Position numbers and translations under genes: made by a program
Shown here: positions 8,562 through 15,797 of the stretch, in pieces
Position numbering within the stretch: the stretch's first letter is position 1
How the letters are laid out: each line of letters starts with the position of its first letter
The notes under the pieces: generated by a model
What the model saw: the letters and a program-made list of their open reading frames with translations, nothing else
The model's database searches: none
Told to the model about the DNA's origin: nothing
DNA from: Candidatus Omnitrophota bacterium
Lineage (GTDB): Bacteria; Omnitrophota; Gorgyraeia; JAHIPI01
NCBI GenBank assembly: GCA_030616695.1
Contig: JAUWWU010000002.1
Span: 1-16,082, forward strand
DNA length: 16,082 nucleotides
Direction of reading: 5' to 3'

Positions 8562-8783
8562 ATGCGGAAGGTGTTTTTGTTTTGGAGTATCATACTCTTT
8601 ATTTTGATATCAGGTGCCGCTGCCGTTATATACGGCAAAATGCTTCTCAAAAGCGAGATAGAAAAAGAAGCGGAGATAATCAGGGAATTGGCTATGCGGG
8701 AAATGCGTAAGCCGCAGTCGGTTCCGGCGCTGCTGCCGGATACGGAGGTACCTGTTATTCCGGAAGAAAAGCCGCTCGATTAG
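8562..8783 (+). CDS. Small single-pass membrane protein, unknown function
   Basis: A 73-residue protein I do not recognise. Residues 5-25 (FLFWSIILFILISGAAAVIY) form one hydrophobic segment, probably an uncleaved N-terminal anchor given the short basic start MRK. Residues 28-50 are charged and helical (LKSEIEKEAEIIRELAMREM), plausibly a short coiled coil. The tail is proline- and glutamate-rich (PDTEVPVIPEEKP). Support for it being real: AAAGG lies eight bases before ATG 8562, codon use matches its neighbours, and it fits tightly between genes, 15 bases after the preceding stop and 17 bases before purA. No catalytic motif is visible. Confidence 0.65.
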   Translation: MRKVFLFWSIILFILISGAAAVIYGKMLLKSEIEKEAEIIRELAMREMRKPQSVPALLPDTEVPVIPEEKPLD

Positions 8784-8800
8784 TCGATGAAAGAGGTTAT

Positions 8801-10078
8801 ATGTCAAACATAATCTTAGTAGGCGCTCAGTGGGGGGATGAAGGAAAGGGCAAGATAATAGATATCCTTTCCGAAAAAGCCGACGTTATCATACGTTTTC
8901 AGGGAGGCAACAACGCCGGCCATACGGTCGTCACAGGGGAAGAGGAGTTCATTTTACATCTTATCCCTTCCGGCATATTACATAAAAATAAGGCCTGTGT
9001 AATAGGCAACGGCGTTGTCGTGGATCCCGAAGCGCTTCTCAATGAAATAGATGCCCTGAAAAAAAGAAGGATAGGTGTTGATGATTCCCTCATCATCAGC
9101 GACCAGGTGCATATAATATTTCCATATCATAAATTGCTTGACGAATTGCGGGAAAAGAAAAAAGGCAAGACGAAGATAGGCACTACAAAAAGAGGCATAG
9201 GGCCGTGTTACGCGGATAAAGTCTCCAGATGCGGCATCAGGTTGACCGAACTTTTAAACCCTCAGGAATTCAGGGAAAAGTTGAAATTCAATATAGATGA
9301 GAAAAACGCCATATTAAGTACGCTATACGGGCATAAGGGCTTTTCTTTGGACGAGATATACGAAAGATATATAGAGTACGGTAAAAAGTTGAAGAAGTAC
9401 ATCCAAAACACACCGTTATTTCTTAATACGGCGATAAGCAAGGATAAGTCGCTTCTTTTTGAGGGCGCCCAGGGGACGCTTTTGGATATAGACCACGGGA
9501 CATATCCTTTTGTGACCTCGAGTAACGCAACGGCGGGAGGCGCCTGCGCAGGCAGCGGTATCAGCCCAATAAAGATAAACAGGATTATAGGCGTAGCGAA
9601 GGCATATACCACTAGAGTGGGAGAAGGACCGTTTCCGACCGAATTCGGCCCTGACCTGATGAAGAAAATACGTAAAAAGGGGAAGGAATTCGGCGCGACT
9701 ACCGGAAGGCCCAGGCGGTGTGGATGGCTTGACGTCGCGATATTGAAACACGCCGTGATGATAAACGGCCTGACAGAGCTGGTCCTTACGAAATTGGACG
9801 TCCTCGACGATACCGACCCTATAAAGGTATGCGTTGCCTATAAATGCGGCGGCAAAGTCCTTAAAGATTTTCCGAGCAATATGGAAACGCTTGCCGAATG
9901 CAGGCCTGTTTACAAGGAACTGCCGGGTTGGAAAGAGGATACAAGCTCCGTGACGAAATATAGAGTCCTTCCCCTAAAGGCGAGGAAGTACATAGCGTAT
10001 ATTTCAAAATTTCTTAAGAAGAAAATACCGATGGTCTCGGTCGGCTCCGAACGCCGCCAGACACTTATAAGGGTGTAA
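8801..10078 (+). CDS. purA: Adenylosuccinate synthetase
   Basis: 425 residues, typical length. The N-terminus NIILVGAQWGDEGKGK contains the P-loop-like GDEGKGK with catalytic Asp13, and GGNNAGHTV supplies His41; both positions are identical to E. coli PurA. Further family segments are KIGTTKRGIGPCYADK, FEGAQGTLLDIDHGTYPFV, TTGRPRRCGWLD and LTKLDVLD, and the C-terminal VGSERRQTL. The cytoplasmic enzyme uses GTP to join IMP and aspartate into adenylosuccinate, the first committed step to AMP. AAGAGG lies shortly before ATG 8801. hppA begins two bases after the stop, so the two are very likely translationally coupled. No other purine genes are in the window. Confidence 0.97.
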   Translation: MSNIILVGAQWGDEGKGKIIDILSEKADVIIRFQGGNNAGHTVVTGEEEFILHLIPSGILHKNKACVIGNGVVVDPEALLNEIDALKKRRIGVDDSLIISDQVHIIFPYHKLLDELREKKKGKTKIGTTKRGIGPCYADKVSRCGIRLTELLNPQEFREKLKFNIDEKNAILSTLYGHKGFSLDEIYERYIEYGKKLKKYIQNTPLFLNTAISKDKSLLFEGAQGTLLDIDHGTYPFVTSSNATAGGACAGSGISPIKINRIIGVAKAYTTRVGEGPFPTEFGPDLMKKIRKKGKEFGATTGRPRRCGWLDVAILKHAVMINGLTELVLTKLDVLDDTDPIKVCVAYKCGGKVLKDFPSNMETLAECRPVYKELPGWKEDTSSVTKYRVLPLKARKYIAYISKFLKKKIPMVSVGSERRQTLIRV

Positions 10079-10080
10079 AA

Positions 10081-12174
10081 ATGGAAACGATTAATTTACT
10101 TTGGCTGGCGCCCGTAGCTTCTGTTTTGGCTCTTGCCTTTTGCGTGTTTCTCGTTTACAGGATATTGAAGGAACCGCGCGGCGATGCAGCCATGATAGAA
10201 ATACAGGACGCTATTAAAGAAGGCGCACGGGCTTATATAAAACGCCAGTACGGCGTGGTCATCATATTTTTCGCTATAGTATTTTCGATATTATTTTTAT
10301 TGGTCCGGAAGGGGTATCTGCCGATTTTTGTCCCGTTTGCTTTTTTAACGGGCGGCTTCTTTTCCGGCCTCGCCGGATATATCGGGATGAATGTCGCGAC
10401 GAGGGCCAATGCCAGGACCGCTAACGGCGCCATAACAAGCTTAAACAAGGCGTTGAGGATCGCGTTTTCAGGCGGTTCCGTAACAGGCTTTTGCGTAGTC
10501 GGATTAGGGCTTCTCGATCTAAGCATATGGTTTTATGTCCTGAGCTTTTTCTACAAAGACGTGGAAATGGCGCACCGCATTCAGATGATAACGAGCACCA
10601 TGCTTACGTTTGAGATGGGCGCGAGCTTAATGGCGCTCTTTGCCCGTGTAGGCGGAGGTATATTTACCAAGGCTGCCGACGTAGGAGCCGACCTTGTCGG
10701 AAAAATAGAAGCGGGGATACCTGAAGACGATCCGAGAAATCCCGCCGTAATAGCGGATAACGTGGGCGACAATGTCGGAGATGTAGCGGGTATGGGGGCG
10801 GACTTATACGAATCTTACGTCGGGACTATAGTGGCTACAATGGTCCTTGCAGTGGCCGCAGGCCTGGGCCTTGCCGGCGTGACAGTTACCATGTCAATAG
10901 CTGCCGTCGGCATTATCGCCAGCATCATAGGGACATTTTTTGTGCGGACGCGGGAGAAGGCGGACCAGAAAGAATTGCTCAGCGCCTTACGGAAAGGCAT
11001 TTTTATTTCCGCAGGGTTAATTTATATAAGTTCCTATTTTGTAGTGAAATATGTTTTGGGGATGCAGCATATCGGGGTATATGGCTCAATAGCCTCCGGC
11101 CTGACCGCCGGGATTTTAATAGGGCTGTCTACCGAGTATTTTACGTCGGATAATTATGGACCCGCCAGGAAAGTGGCGGAATCCGCCGAGACAGGGCCTG
11201 CCACGGTTGTAATAAGAGGCATGTCTTACGGCATGCTTTCGACTGCGATCCCTGTCCTTGTCGTGGGAGGGGCGATCCTATCGAGTTACTTTCTGGCAGG
11301 CGGCGCCGGTAATTTTAACGCCGGCCTTTACGGAATCGGCATAGCTTCGGTAGGGATGCTGAGCACGCTGGGCATAACTCTTGCCACGGATGCGTACGGG
11401 CCCATTGCTGATAATGCAGGCGGTATAGCCGAGATGTCAAAACAGAAGCCGTATGTCAGGGAAAGGCTTGATGCGCTTGATGCGCTTGGGAACACAACGG
11501 CTGCCACGGGCAAAGGCTTTGCGATAGGTTCTGCCGCGCTTACGGCGCTTGCTTTGATCGCCGCCTATAAGGAAGAGATCTTTCATTTGGGAAAGGAATT
11601 AACACATAGCCTTCTTGACCCCCGTGTTATGGTAGGCCTCTTTATCGGCGGGATGCTGCCGTTTCTATTTTCATCGCTGACTATGAGAGCGGTGGGTAAA
11701 GCGGCTTCTTCTATAGTACTTGAGGTGAGAAGGCAGTTCAGGGAGATAAAGGGGCTTATGGACGGAAGCGCCAAACCCGATTATGCCAAGTGCGTAAAGA
11801 TATGTACCATTGCCGCACAAAAGGAGATGCTGGTCCCTTCGTTTTTAGCCATTCTCAGCCCTATCATAATAGGGCTGCTCCTCGGAGTCGAGGCCGTAGT
11901 CGGCCTTCTGGTGGGTGCTTTAACGTGTGGTTTTGTAATGGCTATTATGATGGCTAATGCCGGCGGGGTGTGGGATAACGCGAAAAAATATGTCGAAAAA
12001 GGGGCTTTCGGCGGCAAGGGTTCGCCGCAGCATAAAGCGCTCATAGTAGGCGACACTATCGGAGACCCCTTCAAAGACACATCCGGCCCGAGTTTAAATA
12101 TATTGATAAAACTTATGAGCATGGTCTCCGTTGTCTTCGCTTCATTTGTGCTCGCAAACTCATTAATAAAATAG
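10081..12174 (+). CDS. hppA: Membrane-bound ion-translocating pyrophosphatase, K+-dependent, probably Na+-pumping
   Basis: 697 residues with many hydrophobic helices, consistent with the 16-helix M-PPase fold of the inner membrane. The pyrophosphate site is intact: [21 protein letters not shown] (about 200-220), then [16 protein letters not shown] (226-241), and in the second half [13 protein letters not shown] and a C-terminal [25 protein letters not shown] (470-479) has Ala474 where K+-independent enzymes carry Lys, and Gly477 where they carry Thr, so K+ dependence is predicted. Glu244 in ADLYESY matches the gate Glu246 of the Thermotoga Na+-PPase, favouring Na+ or mixed Na+/H+ transport; this is inference. 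It hydrolyses pyrophosphate from biosynthesis to build an ion gradient. ATG is two bases after purA; AAGGG in the purA end serves as ribosome binding site. Confidence 0.95.
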   Translation: METINLLWLAPVASVLALAFCVFLVYRILKEPRGDAAMIEIQDAIKEGARAYIKRQYGVVIIFFAIVFSILFLLVRKGYLPIFVPFAFLTGGFFSGLAGYIGMNVATRANARTANGAITSLNKALRIAFSGGSVTGFCVVGLGLLDLSIWFYVLSFFYKDVEMAHRIQMITSTMLTFEMGASLMALFARVGGGIFTKAADVGADLVGKIEAGIPEDDPRNPAVIADNVGDNVGDVAGMGADLYESYVGTIVATMVLAVAAGLGLAGVTVTMSIAAVGIIASIIGTFFVRTREKADQKELLSALRKGIFISAGLIYISSYFVVKYVLGMQHIGVYGSIASGLTAGILIGLSTEYFTSDNYGPARKVAESAETGPATVVIRGMSYGMLSTAIPVLVVGGAILSSYFLAGGAGNFNAGLYGIGIASVGMLSTLGITLATDAYGPIADNAGGIAEMSKQKPYVRERLDALDALGNTTAATGKGFAIGSAALTALALIAAYKEEIFHLGKELTHSLLDPRVMVGLFIGGMLPFLFSSLTMRAVGKAASSIVLEVRRQFREIKGLMDGSAKPDYAKCVKICTIAAQKEMLVPSFLAILSPIIIGLLLGVEAVVGLLVGALTCGFVMAIMMANAGGVWDNAKKYVEKGAFGGKGSPQHKALIVGDTIGDPFKDTSGPSLNILIKLMSMVSVVFASFVLANSLIK

Positions 12175-12220
12175 CCAATGGCCGGCAAGGCCTTAACCCG
12201 AATAAAAAAGGGGGTATCTT

Positions 12221-12856
12221 ATGAGAGAAAGCATAATAAAGCTGTTTGTGGTGATCATAAGTGTGTCTTTAGTAGGCGCCATCACCGGATGTTCCGTTAA
12301 GTTCTATAGGGGGCACCCGGAAGACCTTGACAAAATAAGCGAATTAAGCAGCAGGGTCAGTGAACTTGAGGAGGCAAAGGCGCTTCTTGAGAGGCGGCTA
12401 AAGGACGAGATACGCGACAAACAGGTCAAGCTCGATATCACAAAACGCGGGCTTGTGATAACATTTGTGGACGAGGTCCTGTTTGATTCCGGCAAGGCCA
12501 AATTAAAAGATAAGGCGCGCCCCGTATTGGATAAGGTTGTAAGCGTAATAAAGGAAAAGGTGGCTGATAGAAATATAGGGATAGAAGGCCATACGGATAA
12601 TCAACCTATAAAATATTCCAGCTGGAAATCCAATTGGGAGTTGTCGGCGGCACGGGCCACGACGGTCTTACATTATCTTGAAAATACCGGTCTAGACCCG
12701 GGAAAGCTACAGGCGACAGGTTTCGGGGAATACGGGCCTGTTGCGTCAAACGACACAGCCGAAGGAAGACAGCAGAACAGGCGCGTCGAAATAGTTATAT
12801 TGCCGGCAAAAGAGCTCGGCAAGGTTCCTTACGGCGAGCAACCGGAAATCAAATAA
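12221..12856 (+). CDS. OmpA/Pal-family peptidoglycan-associated lipoprotein
   Basis: 211 residues. A type II signal peptide (basic RESIIK, hydrophobic core, lipobox ITGC) predicts lipidation at Cys24. Residues about 35-70 are heptad-like and charged (LSSRVSELEEAKALLERRL), a probable coiled-coil spacer. Residues about 75-193 form an OmpA C-terminal domain: FDSGKAKL, GHTDNQPI (Asp126), NWELSAARA (Arg145) and NRRVEI. The Asp/Arg pair is the expected diaminopimelate-binding pair, so the protein should tether the outer membrane to peptidoglycan. NWELSxxRA is also the form seen in MotB-like domains, but a lipobox rather than a transmembrane stator segment argues for a Pal-like role. A strong AAGGGGGT ribosome site precedes ATG 12221. 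The gene follows hppA by 46 bases and precedes a repeat-filled gap. Confidence 0.88.
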   Translation: MRESIIKLFVVIISVSLVGAITGCSVKFYRGHPEDLDKISELSSRVSELEEAKALLERRLKDEIRDKQVKLDITKRGLVITFVDEVLFDSGKAKLKDKARPVLDKVVSVIKEKVADRNIGIEGHTDNQPIKYSSWKSNWELSAARATTVLHYLENTGLDPGKLQATGFGEYGPVASNDTAEGRQQNRRVEIVILPAKELGKVPYGEQPEIK

Positions 12857-12894
12857 TGTCGATATTCACCCTGTTGTTTCAAATATTAATCAAT

Positions 12895-13056
12895 AGGGGA
12901 CGTTTCACTTTGTCCTAACTACTTATGCGGCAATAAGTTACAAGTGGCCGTTTTCCAATTTTACAACCTTGGATTTTGCGTGATTGTAAAAAATGGAAAT
13001 CATCTTCTCCTAACTAATTGATCTATAAGTAGTTGCGGTAAAGTGAAACGTCCCCT
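12895..13056. repeat. 162-bp palindromic element, MITE/REP-like
   Basis: The ends are a perfect 17-bp inverted repeat: AGGGGACGTTTCACTTT (12895-12911) and its complement (13040-13056). Nested inside are a second perfect 10-bp pair, AACTACTTAT (12917-12926) with ATAAGTAGTT (13025-13034), and a third near-palindrome, TTTCCAATTTTACAA (about 12952-12966) with TTGTAAAAAATGGAAA (12984-12999), with one bulged base. The whole element can fold into one long interrupted hairpin. It contains no ORF. No target-site duplication is visible, which would fit an IS200/IS605-like or RAYT-mobilised element. Its terminus matches the small palindrome at 182-230. It fills most of the ompA-uppS gap. Confidence 0.75.
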
Positions 13057-13066
13057 CTTAAATACT

Positions 13067-13096
13067 TTGGGGGTGAAAATCCCCCCTTGTATTTTT
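13067..13096 (+). terminator. Terminator- or attenuator-like hairpin just before uppS
   Basis: GGGGG (13069-13073) and CCCCCC (13081-13086) can pair around a 7-nt A/T-rich loop, followed by the T-rich TTGTATTTTT (13087-13096). This is the form of an intrinsic terminator on the plus strand. It ends only a few bases before the uppS ribosome site (GAGGAG at 13098-13103), leaving no room for a promoter between them. It may therefore act as a conditional attenuator, or end transcription from ompA while uppS uses a promoter inside the repeat. The stem is short, so confidence is moderate. Confidence 0.45.
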
Positions 13097-13111
13097 AGAG
13101 GAGTAAAATAG

Positions 13112-13810
13112 ATGAAGGACGTCCCCAGGCATGTAGCTATAATAATGGACGGCACTAGGCGTTGGGCGAGAAAAAAAGGCCTTCCTGCCGTAGTCGGGCA
13201 TAGAGAAGGCGTAAAGTCCATAGAGAGGATTTTGAAAGCCGCCGACGAGATAGGGGTGAAAATACTGACGTTATACACATTCAGCACGGAGAATTGGAAA
13301 AGGCCGAAGAAGGAAGTAGGCCTCATTATGAAGCTGCTCGAATATTACCTCGATAATGAATATAAAAAACTGGCCGATAACAACATCAGGTTGACGACGA
13401 TCGGTAATCTGGACAAATTCACCCCGGGCCTGCAAAAAAAAATAGAAAAGGTAAAAAAGCTTACTGAGAAAAATTCCGGCCTCACACTGAATTTAGCCCT
13501 TAATTACGGGGCCAGAGATGAATTGGTTAATGCCGCACGCAGGATAGCGGAAGATGTAAAGGCCGGAAGGATAAAAACAAGCGATGTGTCCGAAGAACTT
13601 TTTTCGAAATATCTGTATACAAGCGCCTTTCCCGATCCGGAATTGCTTATACGCACCGGCGGCGAGTATCGCGTGAGCAATTTTTTATTATGGCAGATCT
13701 CCTATTCCGAACTTTACATAACAAAAAAATTCTGGCCTGATTTCGGCAAAAGAGACCTTGAAGAGGCTATCAGCGCTTATAACAAGAGAGAACGGAGGGT
13801 CGGGGGCTAA
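13112..13810 (+). CDS. uppS: Isoprenyl transferase (undecaprenyl diphosphate synthase family)
   Basis: 232 residues, cis-prenyltransferase length. It matches the family throughout: HVAIIMDG with catalytic Asp13, YTFSTENWKRP (55-65), ALNYGARDEL, and RTGGEYRVSNFLLWQ with pyrophosphate-binding Arg181 and Arg187, then SE with metal-coordinating Glu200. All are offset by 13 from E. coli Asp26/Arg194/Arg200/Glu213. It adds isopentenyl units to farnesyl diphosphate to make the C55 carrier for peptidoglycan and LPS synthesis, releasing pyrophosphate. The conserved MDGNGRWA or MDGNRRWA loop reads MDGTRRWA (Thr15), an unusual loss of the Asn. Product chain length cannot be read from sequence. GAGGAG precedes ATG 13112. 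cdsA begins one base after the stop. Confidence 0.94.
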   Translation: MKDVPRHVAIIMDGTRRWARKKGLPAVVGHREGVKSIERILKAADEIGVKILTLYTFSTENWKRPKKEVGLIMKLLEYYLDNEYKKLADNNIRLTTIGNLDKFTPGLQKKIEKVKKLTEKNSGLTLNLALNYGARDELVNAARRIAEDVKAGRIKTSDVSEELFSKYLYTSAFPDPELLIRTGGEYRVSNFLLWQISYSELYITKKFWPDFGKRDLEEAISAYNKRERRVGG

Positions 13811-13811
13811 A

Positions 13812-14624
13812 ATGCTGAGAGATAGAATAATAAGTTCCGTCATTCTTATTGCTTTAGCATTACTCGTTATTTTTTTCTTTCCCAACTGGGTGTTTTGCGC
13901 CGTTGTCGTATTTTTTACAGGGATGGCGCTGTATGAATTTTATTCCATGGTCGAGCGGAAGAATATCAGGATATATAAGTACTTCGGTACATTACTCGGC
14001 ATCCTTGTTCCTATTGTTACGTATCTTGAATATAACATGAAGACAGAAGGCATGGTGCCTTTTTCCCTGGCCCTATTCACGGTATTTATATTCGCCAGAC
14101 AATTTGCGAAAAAGGATGACGCTAATATCCTGGCGTCAAGTTCCATAACCCTTTTCGGGATACTTTATATAAGCTGGTTTTTCAGTTTTATAATTAAATT
14201 GAAATATCTGCCGAACGGCGCTAATCTCGTTTTGTTTCTTATTATACTTACCGAAGGAGGGGATATGGGCGCCTATTTGATCGGGAGCAGGATAGGGAAA
14301 CACCTGCTCATCCCCCGTATCAGCCCTAAGAAGACGGTAGAAGGCACAATAGGCGGATTTCTTTTAACGTTGGTCCTGGCTGTATTGAGCAAGCCGCTCG
14401 TACCGGAATTTTCTTACTGGCAGGTCCTGGTAGCAGCGATTTTAATCGGCACGGTTACCCCTATCGGCGATCTTGTCGAATCGTTGTTTAAGAGGGACTG
14501 CGGCATAAAAGATTCAGGGGCCAACCTGCCGGGCTTAGGCGGTTTTTTAGATATGCTCGATAGTCTTTTACTCACTTCGCCTATGCTATATTTTTACGTA
14601 ACAACCTTTTGCAACATTAGATAA
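13812..14624 (+). CDS. cdsA: Phosphatidate cytidylyltransferase (CDP-diacylglycerol synthase)
   Basis: 270 residues with several hydrophobic segments (first at about 7-40), an integral inner-membrane enzyme. It makes CDP-diacylglycerol from CTP and phosphatidate, feeding all phospholipids, and releases pyrophosphate. Supporting motifs are EGGDMGAYLIGSRIGKH (Asp151), SPKKTVEGTIGG (171-182) and the C-terminal CdsA signature (224-250): SLFKRDCGIKDSG, then LPGLGGFLDMLDS. In that signature the usual His of PGHGG is Leu242 and the usual Arg of LDR is Met248, while Asp247 and Asp250 remain. I chose ATG 13812, one base after the uppS stop, with GGAGGG upstream inside uppS; the in-frame start at 13758 would overlap uppS by 53 bases and add an uncharacteristic leader. 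Confidence 0.92.
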   Translation: MLRDRIISSVILIALALLVIFFFPNWVFCAVVVFFTGMALYEFYSMVERKNIRIYKYFGTLLGILVPIVTYLEYNMKTEGMVPFSLALFTVFIFARQFAKKDDANILASSSITLFGILYISWFFSFIIKLKYLPNGANLVLFLIILTEGGDMGAYLIGSRIGKHLLIPRISPKKTVEGTIGGFLLTLVLAVLSKPLVPEFSYWQVLVAAILIGTVTPIGDLVESLFKRDCGIKDSGANLPGLGGFLDMLDSLLLTSPMLYFYVTTFCNIR

Positions 14625-14636
14625 CAAGCCGGTCAT

Positions 14637-15797
14637 ATGAAGAAGAAAAAGATATGTATCCTGGGTTCAACGGGTTCAATAGGCAGAAACGCGCTTAAGG
14701 TGATATCCGATTTAAGCGATAGATTTGAGGTAAGCGGCCTTTCGGCGCAGTCGAATTCCTCGCTATTAATCAAACAGGCAAATAGGTTCAGGCCCAAAGC
14801 CGTAGCAATAGGCGAGGAAGCAAGAGTGGGCGAGTTGCGCAAAGGGATAAAAGGAAAGATCCACATCTACGGAGGAGAAAAGGGGATAGAAGAGATCGCG
14901 CGGCAGGAAGAAGCCGATACTATCCTTATAGCGATCAGCGGAAGCGCCTCTATCGGGCCAACGTATTCAGCTGTATCCTCCGGAAAGGATATAGCCCTTG
15001 CCTCAAAAGAGGCACTGGTAAGCGCGGGACATATTATTACAAGAGAGGCGAAGAGGAAAAAATCTACGATTATACCCGTTGACAGCGAACATAGCGCCGT
15101 GTTCCAGTGCCTGAGGGGCGCCGAGATATCTAAGCCGAACAGATTGTATATTACCGCTTCCGGCGGCCCCCTTCTGAAAATACCAAAGCGTTCTTTCGGG
15201 AACCTATCCCGGAAAGTGGTCCTGAAGCACCCGAAGTGGAAGATGGGCAAGAAGATATCCGTGGACTCGGCCACGATGATGAACAAAGGCCTTGAAATAA
15301 TCGAGGCAAAGTGGCTTTTCGGTATAGACGTCGATAAGATAAAGATACTTATTCATCCGGAGGCGATCGTCCATTCGATGGTAGAATTTGTGGACGGCTC
15401 AGTGCTTGCGCAATTGGGCATAACCGATATGCGCCTTCCGATCCAATACGCACTTAGTTATCCTGAGCGGTATAGAAGTATGCTGAAGCCGCTAGACCTG
15501 ACAAATACGCAGGGGCTCACGTTTGACAAACCCGATATTGATAAATTTCCCTCCCTGAGATTGGCGTATAAGGCGGCAAAAAGAGGGGGGAGTGCACCCT
15601 GCGTTTTAAACAGTTCAAACGAAATGGCTGTCAGGGCATTTTTGCGCGGCAGTATAAGGTTCACGGACATACCTTTAATTATAGAGAAGGTTTTATCGCA
15701 GCATAGAAGAATAGAATTTCCGTCATTGGAAGAAATAAGAAAAATAGAAGAGTGGGTAAAAGAGAAAGTTGAGGCGTTTTGCTTATTTCGGTCATAG
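14637..15797 (+). CDS. dxr: 1-deoxy-D-xylulose 5-phosphate reductoisomerase
   Basis: 386 residues, close to the usual length. NADPH-binding GSTGSIG (10-16) opens the Rossmann fold. LASKEALV (121-128) follows, then the metal-site PVDSEH with Asp149 and Glu151, and MMNKGLEIIEA with Lys217 and Glu220. His198 in KHPKWKMG completes the active site. The enzyme converts DXP to 2-C-methyl-D-erythritol 4-phosphate, the committed step of the MEP isoprenoid pathway, supplying the precursors that UppS polymerises. So the organism makes isoprenoids by MEP rather than mevalonate (inference from one gene). It lies 12 bases after cdsA. The ribosome site is weak (AAGCCGG), suggesting coupling to upstream translation. 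The 3' end overlaps the start of rseP. Confidence 0.96.
   Translation: MKKKKICILGSTGSIGRNALKVISDLSDRFEVSGLSAQSNSSLLIKQANRFRPKAVAIGEEARVGELRKGIKGKIHIYGGEKGIEEIARQEEADTILIAISGSASIGPTYSAVSSGKDIALASKEALVSAGHIITREAKRKKSTIIPVDSEHSAVFQCLRGAEISKPNRLYITASGGPLLKIPKRSFGNLSRKVVLKHPKWKMGKKISVDSATMMNKGLEIIEAKWLFGIDVDKIKILIHPEAIVHSMVEFVDGSVLAQLGITDMRLPIQYALSYPERYRSMLKPLDLTNTQGLTFDKPDIDKFPSLRLAYKAAKRGGSAPCVLNSSNEMAVRAFLRGSIRFTDIPLIIEKVLSQHRRIEFPSLEEIRKIEEWVKEKVEAFCLFRS

Noticed and set aside
12175..12220. Short GGCC/GGCC hairpin between hppA and ompA as a terminator
   Set aside because: Only about four paired bases and no T-run directly after the stem; too weak to call.
12857..13111. Possible small gene or structured RNA in the ompA-uppS gap
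   Set aside because: No open frame with a ribosome site, and the structure is explained by nested inverted repeats of a palindromic element; nothing resembles a tRNA or known riboswitch.
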